From Streptomyces sp. NBC_01775 (GTDB lineage Bacteria; Actinomycetota; Actinomycetes; Streptomycetales; Streptomycetaceae): DNA of 64,000 nucleotides. This document shows, one piece after another, positions 45,126 to 56,400 of the stretch (within the stretch, counting starts at the first letter, position 1; every line of letters begins with the position of its first letter). The notes beneath the pieces were generated by a model. It saw nothing but the letters and a program-made list of their open reading frames with translations, was not told the DNA's origin and ran no database searches. The stretch spans positions 1,798,001 to 1,862,000 of the forward strand of contig NZ_CP109104.1 of the NCBI RefSeq assembly GCF_035917675.1, given 5' to 3'. The position numbers and the translations under genes are program-made.

Positions 45126-45989
45126 ATGGCGGCACGACCGGAGTGGGACACCGAGGACCCGGCGGGCTCGGAGGAGGTGGCGGACCTGTTCCGGGCCATC
45201 GGCCGACAGATCAAGGCCGCACGCGAGCGGGCCGGGATGAGCCAGAAGGAACTGGGCAAGCGGACCGGGTACGGCGAGGAGCAGATCTCGTCCATGGAAC
45301 GGGGACGCCGCACACCGCAGCCGGAGTTCTTGGTGGCGGTAGATGAACTGCTGAACTGCGGTGGGTTGTTGGCGGTCGCGGCGGAGGATGTGGAGCGTGC
45401 GAAGACACGGCGGCGGGTGCGGCATCCGGAATGGTTCCGGGACTATGCGAAGTTGGAGACGAAGGCGGTCGAGCTGTGCTTCTACAGCACGCTGACAGTG
45501 CCGGGACTTTTGCAGACGGAGGCGTACGCGCGGACGACGTTCGCGGTACGGCAGCCGCTGCTCGACGAGGAGACCATCGAGCAACGGGTAGCCGCGAGGC
45601 TGGAACGGCAGAGCATCTTGTCGAACTGGCCTCCGCCCATGGTGACTGCGGTGATCGAGGAGTCCGTACTCCACCGCCTGATCGGTGGCACGGACGTGCA
45701 GCGCGGACAGCTGAAGCATCTGCTGGAGCTTGCCGGTCTACGCAACGTGTCCATCCAGGTGCTGCCGATGAGTTGCCAGGATCATGCGGGCATGGACGGC
45801 CCATTCATCCTGCTCACGCCCAAGGGGCGGCCACAGCTGGCGTATATGGAAGTTCAGCACGTCAGCAAGCTGGTCACAGATCCGGACGAGGTCCGTATCC
45901 TGGCGGCGCGATACGGCAATATCAGAAGCCAGGCATGCACTCCACACGAGTCCCTGGACCTGATCGAGAGGATGCTGGGAGAACGATGA
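45126..45989 (+). CDS. Xre-family regulator with DUF5753
   Basis: A 287-residue protein from ATG at 45126; a GTG at 45075 would add 17 poorly conserved residues. The HTH occupies about 21-75 (IGRQIKAARERAGMSQKELG, YGEEQISSMERGRRTP). The remainder is DUF5753 (PEWFRDYAKLETKAVELCFY, TVPGLLQTEAYARTTF, VIEESVLHRLIGG, VSIQVLPMSCQDHAGMDGPF), the usual ligand or partner domain of this abundant Streptomyces family. Its stop overlaps the DUF397 start by ATGA. It could regulate neighbouring defence genes, but the family usually controls development and specialised metabolism. Confidence 0.93.
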   Translation: MAARPEWDTEDPAGSEEVADLFRAIGRQIKAARERAGMSQKELGKRTGYGEEQISSMERGRRTPQPEFLVAVDELLNCGGLLAVAAEDVERAKTRRRVRHPEWFRDYAKLETKAVELCFYSTLTVPGLLQTEAYARTTFAVRQPLLDEETIEQRVAARLERQSILSNWPPPMVTAVIEESVLHRLIGGTDVQRGQLKHLLELAGLRNVSIQVLPMSCQDHAGMDGPFILLTPKGRPQLAYMEVQHVSKLVTDPDEVRILAARYGNIRSQACTPHESLDLIERMLGER

Positions 45990-46189
45990 CCTACGAGCAG
46001 CCCGCACGGCTCCACTGGTTCAAGAGCAGCTATAGCGGTGGGGAAGGCGGCGAGTGCGTCGAGGTCGCCGCCGACCGGGCCGCGATCCATGTACGGGACT
46101 CCAAGGAGCGCGGCGGCCCGCAGCTCGCCTTCGCCCGCGCCACGTGGGCCGGATTCGTCGCCGACCTCGGGCGGGGACGGTCCAACTGA
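45986..46189 (+). CDS. DUF397 small protein
   Basis: A 67-residue protein (MTYEQPARLHWFKSSYSGGE), with the family's W-x-K-S-S-Y-S-G and GGECVEVA blocks followed by IHVRDSKERGGPQLAF. It is coupled by ATGA overlap to the DUF5753 regulator and forms the standard pair with it. DUF397 proteins bind or antagonise their partner regulator in the few studied cases. The stop codon is followed directly by a hairpin terminator. Confidence 0.93.
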   Translation: MTYEQPARLHWFKSSYSGGEGGECVEVAADRAAIHVRDSKERGGPQLAFARATWAGFVADLGRGRSN

Positions 46190-46201
46190 CCGTCCCCGCC
46201 C
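46169..46201. terminator. Bidirectional hairpin between convergent genes
   Basis: GGGCGGGGACGG (46169-46180) pairs perfectly with CCGTCCCCGCCC (46190-46201) around a nine-base loop that contains the DUF397 stop. It sits between the DUF397 gene and the convergent Eco57I-type methylase, so it can stop both transcripts. Confidence 0.75.
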
Positions 46202-46214
46202 GTGCGTCCTTCGC

Positions 46215-49200
46215 TCAGGCTTCGTGGCGAGGCCCCTTGCCCGGCGGCGGGTCCAGCAACGTCTGGTACGCGCCGCCGGTCTTGCGGGCCTCTTCCATGC
46301 GGTCGTAGGCGTCGAGGATGAGGTCGCGAGTGCGGTAGGTGCCGTGGGCGGCTTCATCCTCACGCTTGACCACGGGGAAGGTCCCCATGATGTACGCCGC
46401 GTCATCACAGCCGACGCCGTACAGACGGAACAGAGCGGCATCCAGCTCCGCCCGGAGCAGTTCACGACGTTCGCTGTTCCACCGGAACGGCAGGCCGGTG
46501 TAACCCAGTTGCTTGGCCAAGTCCGTCATGTCTCTGCTAGTCCAGGCCAGCTCGACCACTCGGTCGATGAACCAACCGGTCCCGCCGTACGCCTCGGCGA
46601 AGTCGGAGAGCTCAGGAACCGGTAGCTGGTACAGGTAGCCGTATGTCAGGTGTGTACCGGCGATCTTCTGTCGGATCACGTAGTCGAAAACGTACGACGA
46701 CAGGCACCCCTGCAAGAGGACTGCGGCCTCAGCGTTCGTCGGGAACATGAGTGGGGTGGTGTGACCGACACCGTATGGCGGCAGCATCGTGGCCATGGTC
46801 GTCCGCGTATCTGTCGACCGCGCGATGTCTCGCCACCCCATCAGCCATCCGTTCCACCACTCCCGCTCAGCAAGCCGCGACCTCACCCCCAGCCACATGA
46901 TCCGGTTCCCCTTCTTGTCCCGCTTCCCTGAATCCACGTCGAGCTCCGGCACCCAGTACCGGGGCAGCGGGGCGAAGTCTCGGTCGTCGTGCTGTTCCGG
47001 AGTCACCCGCGGCAGGGTGCCCACGTTGGCCTGGGCCTCGGTCTGGCCCTCGTACGTACCCAGTCGGTGGTCGAAATGGTGGAGCATCTTCGCCTCGTAC
47101 AGCGGGAGATAGCGCTGGCTGTCGGAGGGGTGGGTGAAGACGTTCCCGGTGAGCTTCCAGCCCTCGGCCTCCAACACCGCCTTCCCCCGGAACAGGTGCG
47201 AGTCGTTGGACATGTCGAACATGCGCATGAAGGTCAGGCCCCACGGGTTCGTGGCGCCCTTCCCCCACTCGTCCGGCTCGCGCTTGAGGACCGGGACCCT
47301 CCGGTAGATGCCGAGGGTGATCTCCGCGTCGCGTCGGGTGCGGAACACCGGGAGGGTGCCCGTGTTGGGATTGACGCGGAGGATCTCCTCCGGCGGCATG
47401 GCGAAACGGCGCTCGTCGAGGTCCGCCATGTGCCGGGTGCCGAAGGCGAAGGATGCCTGGTCCACCGTCTCGCCGCGCCCTGTCACGGTCAGCAGCGAGA
47501 AGCGGACCCGGTGGTCCACGTCCCGGCTGAGGATGAACGCCTCGTTCTCGAAGTCCAGGAACGAGGCGAGCCGTGCGGTGCGGACCAGGTCGGAGAAGAA
47601 CGGTGCCGTCGTTGCGTCCGTGGCGATGCCCGTCGGCAGGACGAGGCCGAAACGTCCGGTGGGGGCGACGCCGAGCGAGGCAGCCTCGGCGAAGACCGCG
47701 TACGTGTTGACGTCGCCGCGTCCGGCGAGCGGGAAGCGGCCCGAGGCGCGCAATAGGTGGCTGACGCCCTCGGAGACACGGCGCGCGGCGATGAACTCGG
47801 CGTGCAGCCGCCGGTCCGCCTCCTCCTCGCTCTCGGCGAGCGCGTCGATCATGCGCTCGCGGGCCGCCTTGTTCGCCGCTGTGGCGATCTTCTCGTCGCG
47901 GGTGGCGAAGAACTCCTGTTCCTGGAGCTTGACCCGCTCCCACGGCGGATTCCCCAGCACACAGCTGAACCCGCCCTTCCATCCCACCCGTTCGTCCACC
48001 CCCGGCGCCGCCGGGTCGGCCGGGGCGCGGAACACCTCGGGGAACTCCAGGTGCCAGTGGAAGAAGCGGTACTCCTTACGCAGCCGGGTCACCTCCTCCA
48101 CCGTGCCCTCGGGCAGGCTCGCGCCGCCGTCGGCGGAGTGCAGAGCGAGCAGGGAGTCCGTGGTGAGTGCGGGAGGGGCGGCCCGCTCGGTCTTCCGCCA
48201 GACGAACGCCGCACACCACGCGTCGGCCAGACCCAGAGCGCGGACGTAGTCCTTGGAGGTGGTGAGTGCCTGGTAGGCGCGGGCCTGCCGCTGGACGTCC
48301 TCAAGTTCCTCGGAAGTCGCGTGCGTGATCGCCGAAACCGCCTCCCCCAGCTCCGCGTTGGGGTCGGTGAGCACGTCGGCCTCGGCGAAGAGCGCGTCCT
48401 GGCTGGCACCGTGCCGCAGCGCCGCGAGCCACCGCTCCCGCTCGTCCGCGTTACGGGCTTTGAGGTTCCTGACCCACTTGGACTCGTCGCCCTCCAGGAC
48501 CTTGAACGCCTCGTCAGGGAGGCCGCCTGCCAGAAGCTTGGGTGTCGTCCCGAGCAGGCCGTTCCCGCACTTGATGTGGGCATCGAGGAAGGTGAGCGGG
48601 CGGCCCGGTTCCATGGCCTCGATCCACAGCGAGACCTTGGCCAGCTCGACGGCCATCGGGTTGAGGTCGACGCCGTACACGCAGCGGGAGATGACGTCGC
48701 GCAGGGCGTGCCGTACGTCTTCGGCCCCGGGCTCCGGGTCGTCGGCCCGGATCTCCGCGAGACGGCGGGCGATCCGGCGGGCCCCGGCGACCAGGAAGTG
48801 GCCGCTGCCGCAGGCGGGGTCGCAGATGGTGAGGGCGAGCAGGGCCGCCTCGCGTTCCTCCTTGGTGGTGCCGGAGCGGGCAGCCTTGTCGATGACCGGG
48901 TCGAGGGCGGAGTCGAGGAGGCAGTCGATCAGCGGGGAGGGGGTGTAGTAGGAGCCGGAGGTCTTGCGGTCGTTGCCCTCCAGCTTCTTCAGGATGTAGG
49001 CGCCGGCGTCGTCCTGGCGGGGTTCTAGTTCGAGCAGGGACTCGTAGACCGAGCCGAGCTCGTCCGCGCCCAGGTGCCGGTAGTCGACCTTGCGGGGGCG
49101 GCCCAGCTTGACGTCGAAGATGACCGCGAGGGCCTTGACCGCCTCGTACAGGGACTGGTTGGTGAGGCTGAGGCCGTCGAGGCGGCGGTCGGTGTCGGTG

Positions 49201-50339
49201 GGTTCGAAGAGACCACCGAGTGCGGGCAGGCCCAGCTCGGGGCGTCCTCCGGGCTCACCGAGGCCCTTGAAGACGAGGTTGAGGGCCTCCCACTGGTCGC
49301 CGTGGGGGGTGCCGGTGCGGCGGGACAAGCGGCGCAGCCGGGCGGTGGAGAAGTACTTCTCGTAGGTCTCCCGGGGGTCCTTGCCGGCTTCCGGGTCCAG
49401 GAGCAGACCGCGGTCCTCGGTGACGAAGAGGAAGAGCAGCCGGTAGACGAGGCGGAGGAGGGCGGGGTGGAGGTCGCGGACCGTGGTCCGGCGTGTGCGG
49501 AGTTCCTCGCGCAGCGGCGCGTTGTCGGGGTGGGTGAGCAGCCCGTCGCCGATCACGGTGAGGGCCGTCTCGACGCCCTTGCGGAGTTCCTTGAGGGCAC
49601 GGGTGCCGGAGTCGATGGCCTCGGTGCGCCACTTCTCCAGCGGGCAGCTCGCGGCCGGTTCGCCCTCGAAGCGGGTGCGGTGCAGCAGCCGCCACAGCAG
49701 GACGAAGTCGTCGGAGCGGTTGCCCTCGAAGATGGCCTGGAGGTCGAACTCGATGTACGCGGCGCCGGTCAGCGACGCGGACTCGCGCAGCAGGCGCAGC
49801 TGACGACCGTTGGACAGGACACCCCACAGGGTCCGCTCGCCGGAGCGGTTGAGGTACTCCTGCGCCATGGACTGCGGGGCCTGCGGGGCGACTCCGGGGG
49901 TGCGGCTGTCCAGGGGCACGTTCCAGCCGGTGAAGTGCACCGGCACATGTGCCCACGCGTGGCTGACGGGGAAGTCCTTCACCTCGTCGTGGGAGGGCAG
50001 GCCCGGCAGGGGCACTGCAGGGAGCGCGCCGAAGCCGAGCTGCTCGAAGAGGGGCAGCAGCCAGCGCTCGGTGGTGAGGCCGACCGCGTGCACGCCCGGG
50101 TCGGTGTCCGCGCCGTCGCGGGCCAGGGCGTCCTGGTAGGCGGCCCAGACACCGCGCAGGTAGCCCCAGGAGCGTTCGGCGGCGTCCCGGACGGACTCGC
50201 CCTTGGCGAAGAGGCGGTAGTCGGCGGGCTTGCTGCCCGACTGCTCCTTACCCTCCTTGATCCGTACCAGCAGGTCGTACGGGAGAAGGCCGCCGACGGT
50301 GGCGGCGGTGTCGGTGACCAGGGTCCTGGCGAGGCTCAT
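46215..50339 (-). CDS. Eco57I/PglX-type adenine methyltransferase, DISARM-like DrmMI
   Basis: A 1374-residue protein starting at 50339, overlapping the SNF2 gene stop by ATGA. A helical N-terminal region of about 480 residues precedes SAM motif [13 protein letters not shown] near 500 and the second helper block [20 protein letters not shown] near 545. The catalytic motif IV is [11 protein letters not shown] near 795. The C-terminal 500 residues ([49 protein letters not shown]) look like the target-recognition half of PglX and type IIL enzymes. No nuclease motif is seen at the N-terminus. In DISARM-type systems such a methylase marks self DNA. It is the last gene of the operon with two helicases. 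Confidence 0.88.
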   Translation of the reverse strand: MSLARTLVTDTAATVGGLLPYDLLVRIKEGKEQSGSKPADYRLFAKGESVRDAAERSWGYLRGVWAAYQDALARDGADTDPGVHAVGLTTERWLLPLFEQLGFGALPAVPLPGLPSHDEVKDFPVSHAWAHVPVHFTGWNVPLDSRTPGVAPQAPQSMAQEYLNRSGERTLWGVLSNGRQLRLLRESASLTGAAYIEFDLQAIFEGNRSDDFVLLWRLLHRTRFEGEPAASCPLEKWRTEAIDSGTRALKELRKGVETALTVIGDGLLTHPDNAPLREELRTRRTTVRDLHPALLRLVYRLLFLFVTEDRGLLLDPEAGKDPRETYEKYFSTARLRRLSRRTGTPHGDQWEALNLVFKGLGEPGGRPELGLPALGGLFEPTDTDRRLDGLSLTNQSLYEAVKALAVIFDVKLGRPRKVDYRHLGADELGSVYESLLELEPRQDDAGAYILKKLEGNDRKTSGSYYTPSPLIDCLLDSALDPVIDKAARSGTTKEEREAALLALTICDPACGSGHFLVAGARRIARRLAEIRADDPEPGAEDVRHALRDVISRCVYGVDLNPMAVELAKVSLWIEAMEPGRPLTFLDAHIKCGNGLLGTTPKLLAGGLPDEAFKVLEGDESKWVRNLKARNADERERWLAALRHGASQDALFAEADVLTDPNAELGEAVSAITHATSEELEDVQRQARAYQALTTSKDYVRALGLADAWCAAFVWRKTERAAPPALTTDSLLALHSADGGASLPEGTVEEVTRLRKEYRFFHWHLEFPEVFRAPADPAAPGVDERVGWKGGFSCVLGNPPWERVKLQEQEFFATRDEKIATAANKAARERMIDALAESEEEADRRLHAEFIAARRVSEGVSHLLRASGRFPLAGRGDVNTYAVFAEAASLGVAPTGRFGLVLPTGIATDATTAPFFSDLVRTARLASFLDFENEAFILSRDVDHRVRFSLLTVTGRGETVDQASFAFGTRHMADLDERRFAMPPEEILRVNPNTGTLPVFRTRRDAEITLGIYRRVPVLKREPDEWGKGATNPWGLTFMRMFDMSNDSHLFRGKAVLEAEGWKLTGNVFTHPSDSQRYLPLYEAKMLHHFDHRLGTYEGQTEAQANVGTLPRVTPEQHDDRDFAPLPRYWVPELDVDSGKRDKKGNRIMWLGVRSRLAEREWWNGWLMGWRDIARSTDTRTTMATMLPPYGVGHTTPLMFPTNAEAAVLLQGCLSSYVFDYVIRQKIAGTHLTYGYLYQLPVPELSDFAEAYGGTGWFIDRVVELAWTSRDMTDLAKQLGYTGLPFRWNSERRELLRAELDAALFRLYGVGCDDAAYIMGTFPVVKREDEAAHGTYRTRDLILDAYDRMEEARKTGGAYQTLLDPPPGKGPRHEA

Positions 50340-53323
50340 GCGTCCGCTCCCAGCTGGATCGTGGCGGCCGGGCGGTAGAGGAAGACGCCGAGGATGTCCG
50401 GGTCGCCCTGCGGGGTGACCTTGAGACCTGCCAGGCGGGCCTTGGAGGCGCTGCGGACGCGGTGGTGCGACGCTTCGAGGTCCTTCGCGGCGGCGGCGGA
50501 CCGGATGCGGAGTTCACCCATCAGGTCCGCGTCCAGGGCGGCGAGAATCCCGGTGATGTGGTCGGTGGCGAACGCCGGATCGGAGTTGCCGGTGGCGCGG
50601 GCGTCGAGGAGCGCCAGGGCCTCTTCCTCCGAGAGCCACTGGGGGGATTCGGGCCTGCCGTGGAAGGCGACCACCCGGGCGTCCTCGGCGAGTTGGGGGT
50701 GCACCCCGCCCGCGCGGGTCGGCAGGTTCAGCTGGAAGCGGTGCCGGACGAGCAGCATGGTGGTGGGCCGCGTGACGGCGGTCGTGCGGACCACGCCGCA
50801 GCGGCGGGCCGGGCGCTGCCAGGTTGGAAACTTCTCGTCCAGGGCGGCGTCGAGGACGAAACGCGCCGTGGCGGCCACCACCGGGTCGGTGCGGGTGAGG
50901 GCAGCCTCGCCGGGCGGGGCGCTCGGTGCGTCGTGGAAGACGACCGGTCGGGGGTGGCGGGGGCCGAGCGCGGCGGTGACGGTGTCCCGCAGCCCCTGTG
51001 GCAGCGCTTCGGTGTGTGCGGTGAAGCCACCCTGCTTGCGGTCGGCGGGCACGCCGCGCAGGGCACCGAGCGCGCGGCGGGTGAAGTCCCTGACCTCCTC
51101 GCCGGTGCCGAGCGCGGCGCGGATCTCGGCGACTTCGGCGGCCACTTCCTCCTTCTTGATCGCGTTCTGGGCGTAGCGGGACCGGGATGCCTTCTCGTTC
51201 TCCGCAGAGGACTCCCAGGCGATCTCCAACTGCTCCGCGGCCTGCGCCTGCTCCCTTTCGAAGAGTCCCTCCTGCTCGAAGGCGGGCGTCTCGCCGTGCA
51301 GGATCAGTTCCTCGAAGACCGCCTGCATGGCGCTCTCGGCCTGCTGCGGTACTGGGACGGAGATACCGGTGGCCCGGCGGATGTGCTCGTGCTTGCGCAG
51401 CAGCACCTTGAGGACGATCTCGTCGACGGGGTTGTCGGCGCCGTACAGGGTGAGCGCCTTGACGGTGTCGGTGCGTTGACCGAAGCGGTCCACGCGGCCT
51501 TCGCGCTGCTCGTGCCGGGTCGGGTTCCATGCCAGGTCGAAGTGGACGACGGCGTCGAAGGACTCCTGGAGGTTGACGCCCTCGGACAGACAGTCGGTCG
51601 CCACCAGGACGCGCCGCTCGGGCGCCGGGTCGCCGTTCTCGTCGGCACCGGTCAGTTCGGCGATCCGGGTGATGCGCATGTCGGGAGAGAGCTCGCTGGT
51701 GACCGAGGCGACGGCGACCTGGCGCTTGGCTCCCTTCTTGTTGAACGTCTTTTCCAGGTGCCCGGCCACGTAGTCGGAAGTCGCGATGTAACGGCAGAAC
51801 ACGATGGGCCGGTAGCCGTCATCCAGGAGATCGGTGACCGTCGCCACCAGCTTCTTCAGCTTGGTGTCGCGGGTGGGCCCGGCGAGCTTCTGGGCGGCCT
51901 CGGCCATGGCGATCAGGCGGGCCCGCTCCTCCTCGCCGATGGTGTCGCCCTCAGCGTCGTCCGCGACATCGGCGGTGTCTCCGGCCGTGTCCTCGGTGGC
52001 CTTCGGCAGGAGGGTGCCCGGGACCTCGTCCGCGGACTTCTCGGCGTCGCTGTCGGCCGGGTCGGACACCGTCTGCTGCCCGGTGCGGTCCGCCTCGTCG
52101 GGTGTGCCCGCCTCCTGGACGCCGGCGCGGGTGTGCAGGGAGCGGACGGCAGCCGCAGGCGAGGAGGACAGCGTGCGCAGCAGCGCCAGCGTCGACCACC
52201 AGCGCTGGCGCTGCTGGAGCGCGCCGTCGGCGGATCGTACGGTCTCCCGGGCGTACGCCAGGACCTCGCCGAGGAGCCTGCGGTAGTCGCGGTGCAAGGA
52301 GTAGGAGACCTCTGCGGAGTCCCGGGTGGACGGGAAGTGCGCGCCGTCCTGGAAGTCCTCGCGGATGTCGGCGCGGCGGCGCTGCACGAAGAACTCGGCG
52401 AGCAGTTTGCGACCCGCCACGGTGTCGAAGCTGACCGTGGCCAGCTGGGGATCGAGCAGCCCGAGCAGCCGGCGGAAGGGCTCTTCCTTTCCGCTGTGCG
52501 GGGTGGCGGTGACCAGGAGCAGATGCCGGGCGTCGTCGTCGGCGAGAGTGCGCAGCAGCCCGTACCGCTGCTGCGAGGTGCGGGTCGGCGTCCGGGCGGT
52601 CGAGTCCGCGACGCAGGTGTGTGCCTCGTCGGCGATCACCAGGCCGGGACAGTTGCGCAGGAAGTCCTCGCGGTGCCGGGGCGACTTGATGAAATCGGTG
52701 GACACGACGTACGTGCCGTCCGGACGGAACACCGACTTTCCGTACGGCGTCTCACGCTCCAGGCGGCCGATGGTGGCGGGCAGCACCAACTGGGCTTCGA
52801 TGCCGAACTTGTCGTGCAGCTCGGACCGCCACTGCTCGGCGAGCGCGGGCGAGCAGAGCACCACCAGTCCGTGGGCGTCGCCCTGGGCGAGCAGCTCGGC
52901 GGCGATCAGCCCCGCCTCGATCGTCTTGCCGATCCCCACGTCGTCGGCGATCAGCAGCCTCACCGTGTCCTGGCGCAGCGCCATCATGAGCGGCACGAGC
53001 TGGTACGGACGCGGATCCACCGCGATTGACGCCAGCGACCTGAAGGGTCCGGCCCCCGCCCGGAACCCGATACGCAGGGCGGTGCGCAACAGTCCTGCTG
53101 TGTGCTGGTCGCCCAGGTCGGAAGGCGTGGGCGGCGCGAACGTGGCGGGCACCACGGTCTCCAGGCCCGGTAGCACGCCCGCGATGTCGACGTCGGCTCC
53201 GCCCAGCGGACGCAGCACGAACAGCTCTGAGGTGGAGTCGGGCAGCACCACCCACTCGCGGCCCCGGGCGTGGACGAGGGAGCCGACGGCGTAGGGCGGA
53301 GCCGACTTGGCGGCGGTGGTCAT
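50336..53323 (-). CDS. SNF2/RapA-type helicase, DISARM-like DrmD
   Basis: About 995 residues from ATG at 53323, preceded by GGAAGG; the frame is open up to 53467 without coding character. The N-terminal block (YAVGSLVHARGREWVVLPD) and motif I LIADDVGIGKTIEAGLI (near 125), DEAH in VIADEAHTC (near 225) and motif VI QREGRVDRFGQR (near 605) are those of HepA/RapA-like SNF2 translocases, including DrmD of DISARM class 1. An acidic insertion lies around 440-480 (about 52000 on the map). The C-terminus is helical with no recognised nuclease. It is upstream of the methylase (ATGA overlap) and 160 bases downstream of the DUF1998 helicase. Confidence 0.9.
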   Translation of the reverse strand: MTTAAKSAPPYAVGSLVHARGREWVVLPDSTSELFVLRPLGGADVDIAGVLPGLETVVPATFAPPTPSDLGDQHTAGLLRTALRIGFRAGAGPFRSLASIAVDPRPYQLVPLMMALRQDTVRLLIADDVGIGKTIEAGLIAAELLAQGDAHGLVVLCSPALAEQWRSELHDKFGIEAQLVLPATIGRLERETPYGKSVFRPDGTYVVSTDFIKSPRHREDFLRNCPGLVIADEAHTCVADSTARTPTRTSQQRYGLLRTLADDDARHLLLVTATPHSGKEEPFRRLLGLLDPQLATVSFDTVAGRKLLAEFFVQRRRADIREDFQDGAHFPSTRDSAEVSYSLHRDYRRLLGEVLAYARETVRSADGALQQRQRWWSTLALLRTLSSSPAAAVRSLHTRAGVQEAGTPDEADRTGQQTVSDPADSDAEKSADEVPGTLLPKATEDTAGDTADVADDAEGDTIGEEERARLIAMAEAAQKLAGPTRDTKLKKLVATVTDLLDDGYRPIVFCRYIATSDYVAGHLEKTFNKKGAKRQVAVASVTSELSPDMRITRIAELTGADENGDPAPERRVLVATDCLSEGVNLQESFDAVVHFDLAWNPTRHEQREGRVDRFGQRTDTVKALTLYGADNPVDEIVLKVLLRKHEHIRRATGISVPVPQQAESAMQAVFEELILHGETPAFEQEGLFEREQAQAAEQLEIAWESSAENEKASRSRYAQNAIKKEEVAAEVAEIRAALGTGEEVRDFTRRALGALRGVPADRKQGGFTAHTEALPQGLRDTVTAALGPRHPRPVVFHDAPSAPPGEAALTRTDPVVAATARFVLDAALDEKFPTWQRPARRCGVVRTTAVTRPTTMLLVRHRFQLNLPTRAGGVHPQLAEDARVVAFHGRPESPQWLSEEEALALLDARATGNSDPAFATDHITGILAALDADLMGELRIRSAAAAKDLEASHHRVRSASKARLAGLKVTPQGDPDILGVFLYRPAATIQLGADA

Positions 53324-53437
53324 ACGGGCCTTCCGGGGCGGATGTCGTGGGCGGGAGACGGGGTGGAGCGGAACGGGGCGACAGACTGGGCCGGGCCACG
53401 GCGCGGCGGGACGGGCGCAGGCGACGGAAACGGCACC

Positions 53438-53477
53438 GCCCGGCAGGGTACGGACCAGAGCCCGCACCCTGCCCGGC
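53438..53477 (-). terminator. Hairpin after the DUF1998 helicase gene
   Basis: GCCCGGCAGGGT (53438-53449) can pair with ACCCTGCCCGGC (53466-53477) with one mismatch across a 16-base loop. It lies seven bases past the helicase stop, inside the 160-base gap before the SNF2 gene. It may attenuate read-through or stabilise a processed end and could lower expression of the downstream pair. Confidence 0.5.
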
Positions 53478-53483
53478 CCCGTT

Positions 53484-56400
53484 TCAGCGGCGCGCTTCGC
53501 CGAACACCTGAGGGTACTCGGCGACCTTCTTCGACCAGTCGTCGTCGTAGCGGATGCGGATCACGTCCCAGCCGATCTCCTTGAGCCGCTCGGCCGCCTC
53601 CTCGTCGCGGAGCGTGATGTCGGAGAGGTCGTGGTGCGGCCCGTCGACGAAGACCGCGACCGGCCCGAACCCCGTGTCGTACACGAAGTCCGGCTTGGAC
53701 AGCGCGGCGCTCACCTTGATCTGCTGATGGTCGGGGAGTCGGTGGCCGTGGGACCCGAGATAGTCGACAAAGCGCGCCTCCAGGCGGGAGTCGGCGCCCT
53801 CCTTGAGCGAGACGGCGTGTTCGTCCCGGGTCCGTCCCGGGGTGCTGTCGCCGACCGATCCGTCCGCGAATGCCTGGAGCAGCTCGCCCACCAGGCGACG
53901 GTCGATGGAGCGGTGATGGCGCTGGTTGCCGAAGGAGAGGAGGCAGTCGTAGCAGCCCTGCACGCAGGGGTCACCGTTGGTCTTCTCGTCGCCCCGGTCG
54001 CGGCCGTGCTGGTCGAAGTGGGCAATCTCCAGGGCCTTTCGGGCGGCACGAGCCAGCGCGTCGGACTCGGCCTGGAGGCGGCGCAGCACCCCCGCGCCGC
54101 CCTCGGCGCTCTCGATGAACAGCAGCCGTTCGCGCGGCCCCTCCCAAGGCGGCAGCTCCTCGGTGTCGAGCTCGGAGTCCTCCAGCTGGAACTCCGCCTC
54201 GATGCCCCGCTCCAGGGCGTACTGGAGGGTGACGGCGGTGTCCCGGTCGACCGGCTCCGCCAGCTTGACGACGAGGATGTTCCGGGTGTCCTGCACGTAC
54301 GGGATCACGGGAACCTTGCGGTTGGCCTTCTCCGCGTCCGCGAGGCCCTCCTGCTCCTCGGGGGTTTCCCGGCCGGGCCCCGCCCCGCCCGGCTTGGAGG
54401 TGGAGCCCGCGAGCCACTGTCCGCTCACCGGGTCCATCCAGAAACCGATCTCGCCCTTCGCGACGGACCGGCGGTAGCCCAGGTTGGTGAGCCGGACGGT
54501 GGCGCTGTCGCCATACGCGAGCTCCGCGAGGCTCTTACCGGAGATGTCCTGGGCCTTGGCCTGGAGCGAGCCGTCTCGACCGTCCTCGTGCCTCTTGAAC
54601 CGGTAGGAGATCTCCACCCGGTAGCCGGTGCGCTGGCGCTCCTCCTCGTCGGAGGAGATCCGGTCGCGGCGGTGGGTGAAAACGGTGTGCAGGTGCAACA
54701 GGCCGGTCCGCGCGTCGCCCAGGGTGCTGGTGCAGCCGGGACAGGTGTCCTCGCGGAGGTCCTCAGAGGACAGATATCCGCAGCGCCCGCAGACCTTGGC
54801 GCTCTCTGTGGTCAGTTCACCGGCGGTGTCCGGCGGAAGCTGCACACGGTCCACCTTGTAGCGGCTGCCCTCGTGGTAGATCAGTGCACCGGGACCGAAC
54901 TCGCGGATCGCGATGAACCGGGACCGTTGCAGGTAGTCGCCGTCGTAGCCCCGGCTGTTGCGACCAGTGCCCGGGATGAAGGCGGCGAGCGGCAGACGGG
55001 GGAAGGAATAGCCGGGCAGGAACCCCTCGGAGGCGAAATACCGGTAAGGGTAGAAGTCGGACATCACGGTGCGCTCGCCGCCCTGATCGTTGCGGAGCAG
55101 TCCGAGCTGGGCCTCGGCCTGGGCGCGGCGGCGCTTGGCCTGGTCCTTGGAGCGGCCGGTGGCGGTGCGGTTGAGGATGTTGTCGTGCTGGATCTCGCGT
55201 TCTTCCAGCGCCCGTTGGAAGAGGGTCGTCCAGCGCTCGGTGGCCTTGCGGAAGCTGCCCGGCGCGGTCTCGACGGTCTGCTCCAGCCACTGCTCGTGCC
55301 ACCAGGAGGTGGAGCGGAGGACATTGAGGCATCCGGCCAGCACCGTGCGGGCCCGGACCAGCGCGCGACGCTGGGCGTCACGGTTGTCGATCTGCTCGGC
55401 CACGGAGGGCAGCACGGTGAGCGAGGGGGTCTTGCCGTCGGAGTCGAGCAACTTGGTCATCGAGCGCCCGAGTTCCAGACCTGTCTCGGCGAGCCAGATG
55501 GCGTGGACGTGCGAGGCGAGCAGGTCCTCGTTGCCCAGATCCAGGCGCGGTGGCGCGACGGCTCCGGCGACCATCTGATCACGCCGGCCGAAGTAGTACT
55601 GGTCGTGGCTGTTGCCGGTCGCGCAGTACGTGGTGACGAGGGCGGGCTGGCCGCTGCGTCCGGCGCGGCCCGAGCGCTGTGCGTAATTGGCGGGTGTGGG
55701 CGGCACATTGCGCAGACTGACCGCGTTCAGGCTCTTGATGTCGACGCCGAGCTCCATCGTCGGCGAGCAGTACAGCAGCGGCAGCCGGGTACCGCGGCTG
55801 AACAGGTCCTCACGTTCCTGGCGCAGCTCCGGGTGGACCTGTGCGGTGTGTTCGGCGGCGTGCAGCCCGGCGAAGGTGGCGGCGATGTTCTGGTAGAGGC
55901 CCTTGAAGAACCCGTTGACCCGCGGGCCCCGTTCGTCGCGGTAGGTGCGGCGCAGCCGGTCCACCGCGCCGTGCTCGTCGTCGCGGGCGTGCCAGCGGAT
56001 CACCGTGTGATTGATCTGGTATCCGGGCTCCTCGCCCCTGCCCTGGGAGATCTCGGTCAGTACGCCCCCGCCCGCCAGGACGGTGAGGAGATCGCGGATC
56101 ACGTCCTGGGCCTCGTCGAGGGAGAGACCGTGGCCCCACTCGGGGAAGGTGGTGGGCTTGCGGACGTGGCGGCCGAAGGCGCCGCGACCCGTGAGGTTCA
56201 GCTCGCTGCGGCCACGGCCTGTGCGTCCCGGACGTCCCGCGCGGGGAACGGCGACACCGGGCGCGGGCGGCGCGGACTCGGTCTCGGCGACCGCCCAGGC
56301 GTCGTTGAGTTTGGCGGACTCCTTGCGCAGCTCGGCGAACTTGGCCTCGGTGAAGTACGGGGTGTCCACGGCCCGCTGGCGGCGCAGCTCGTCCATGAGG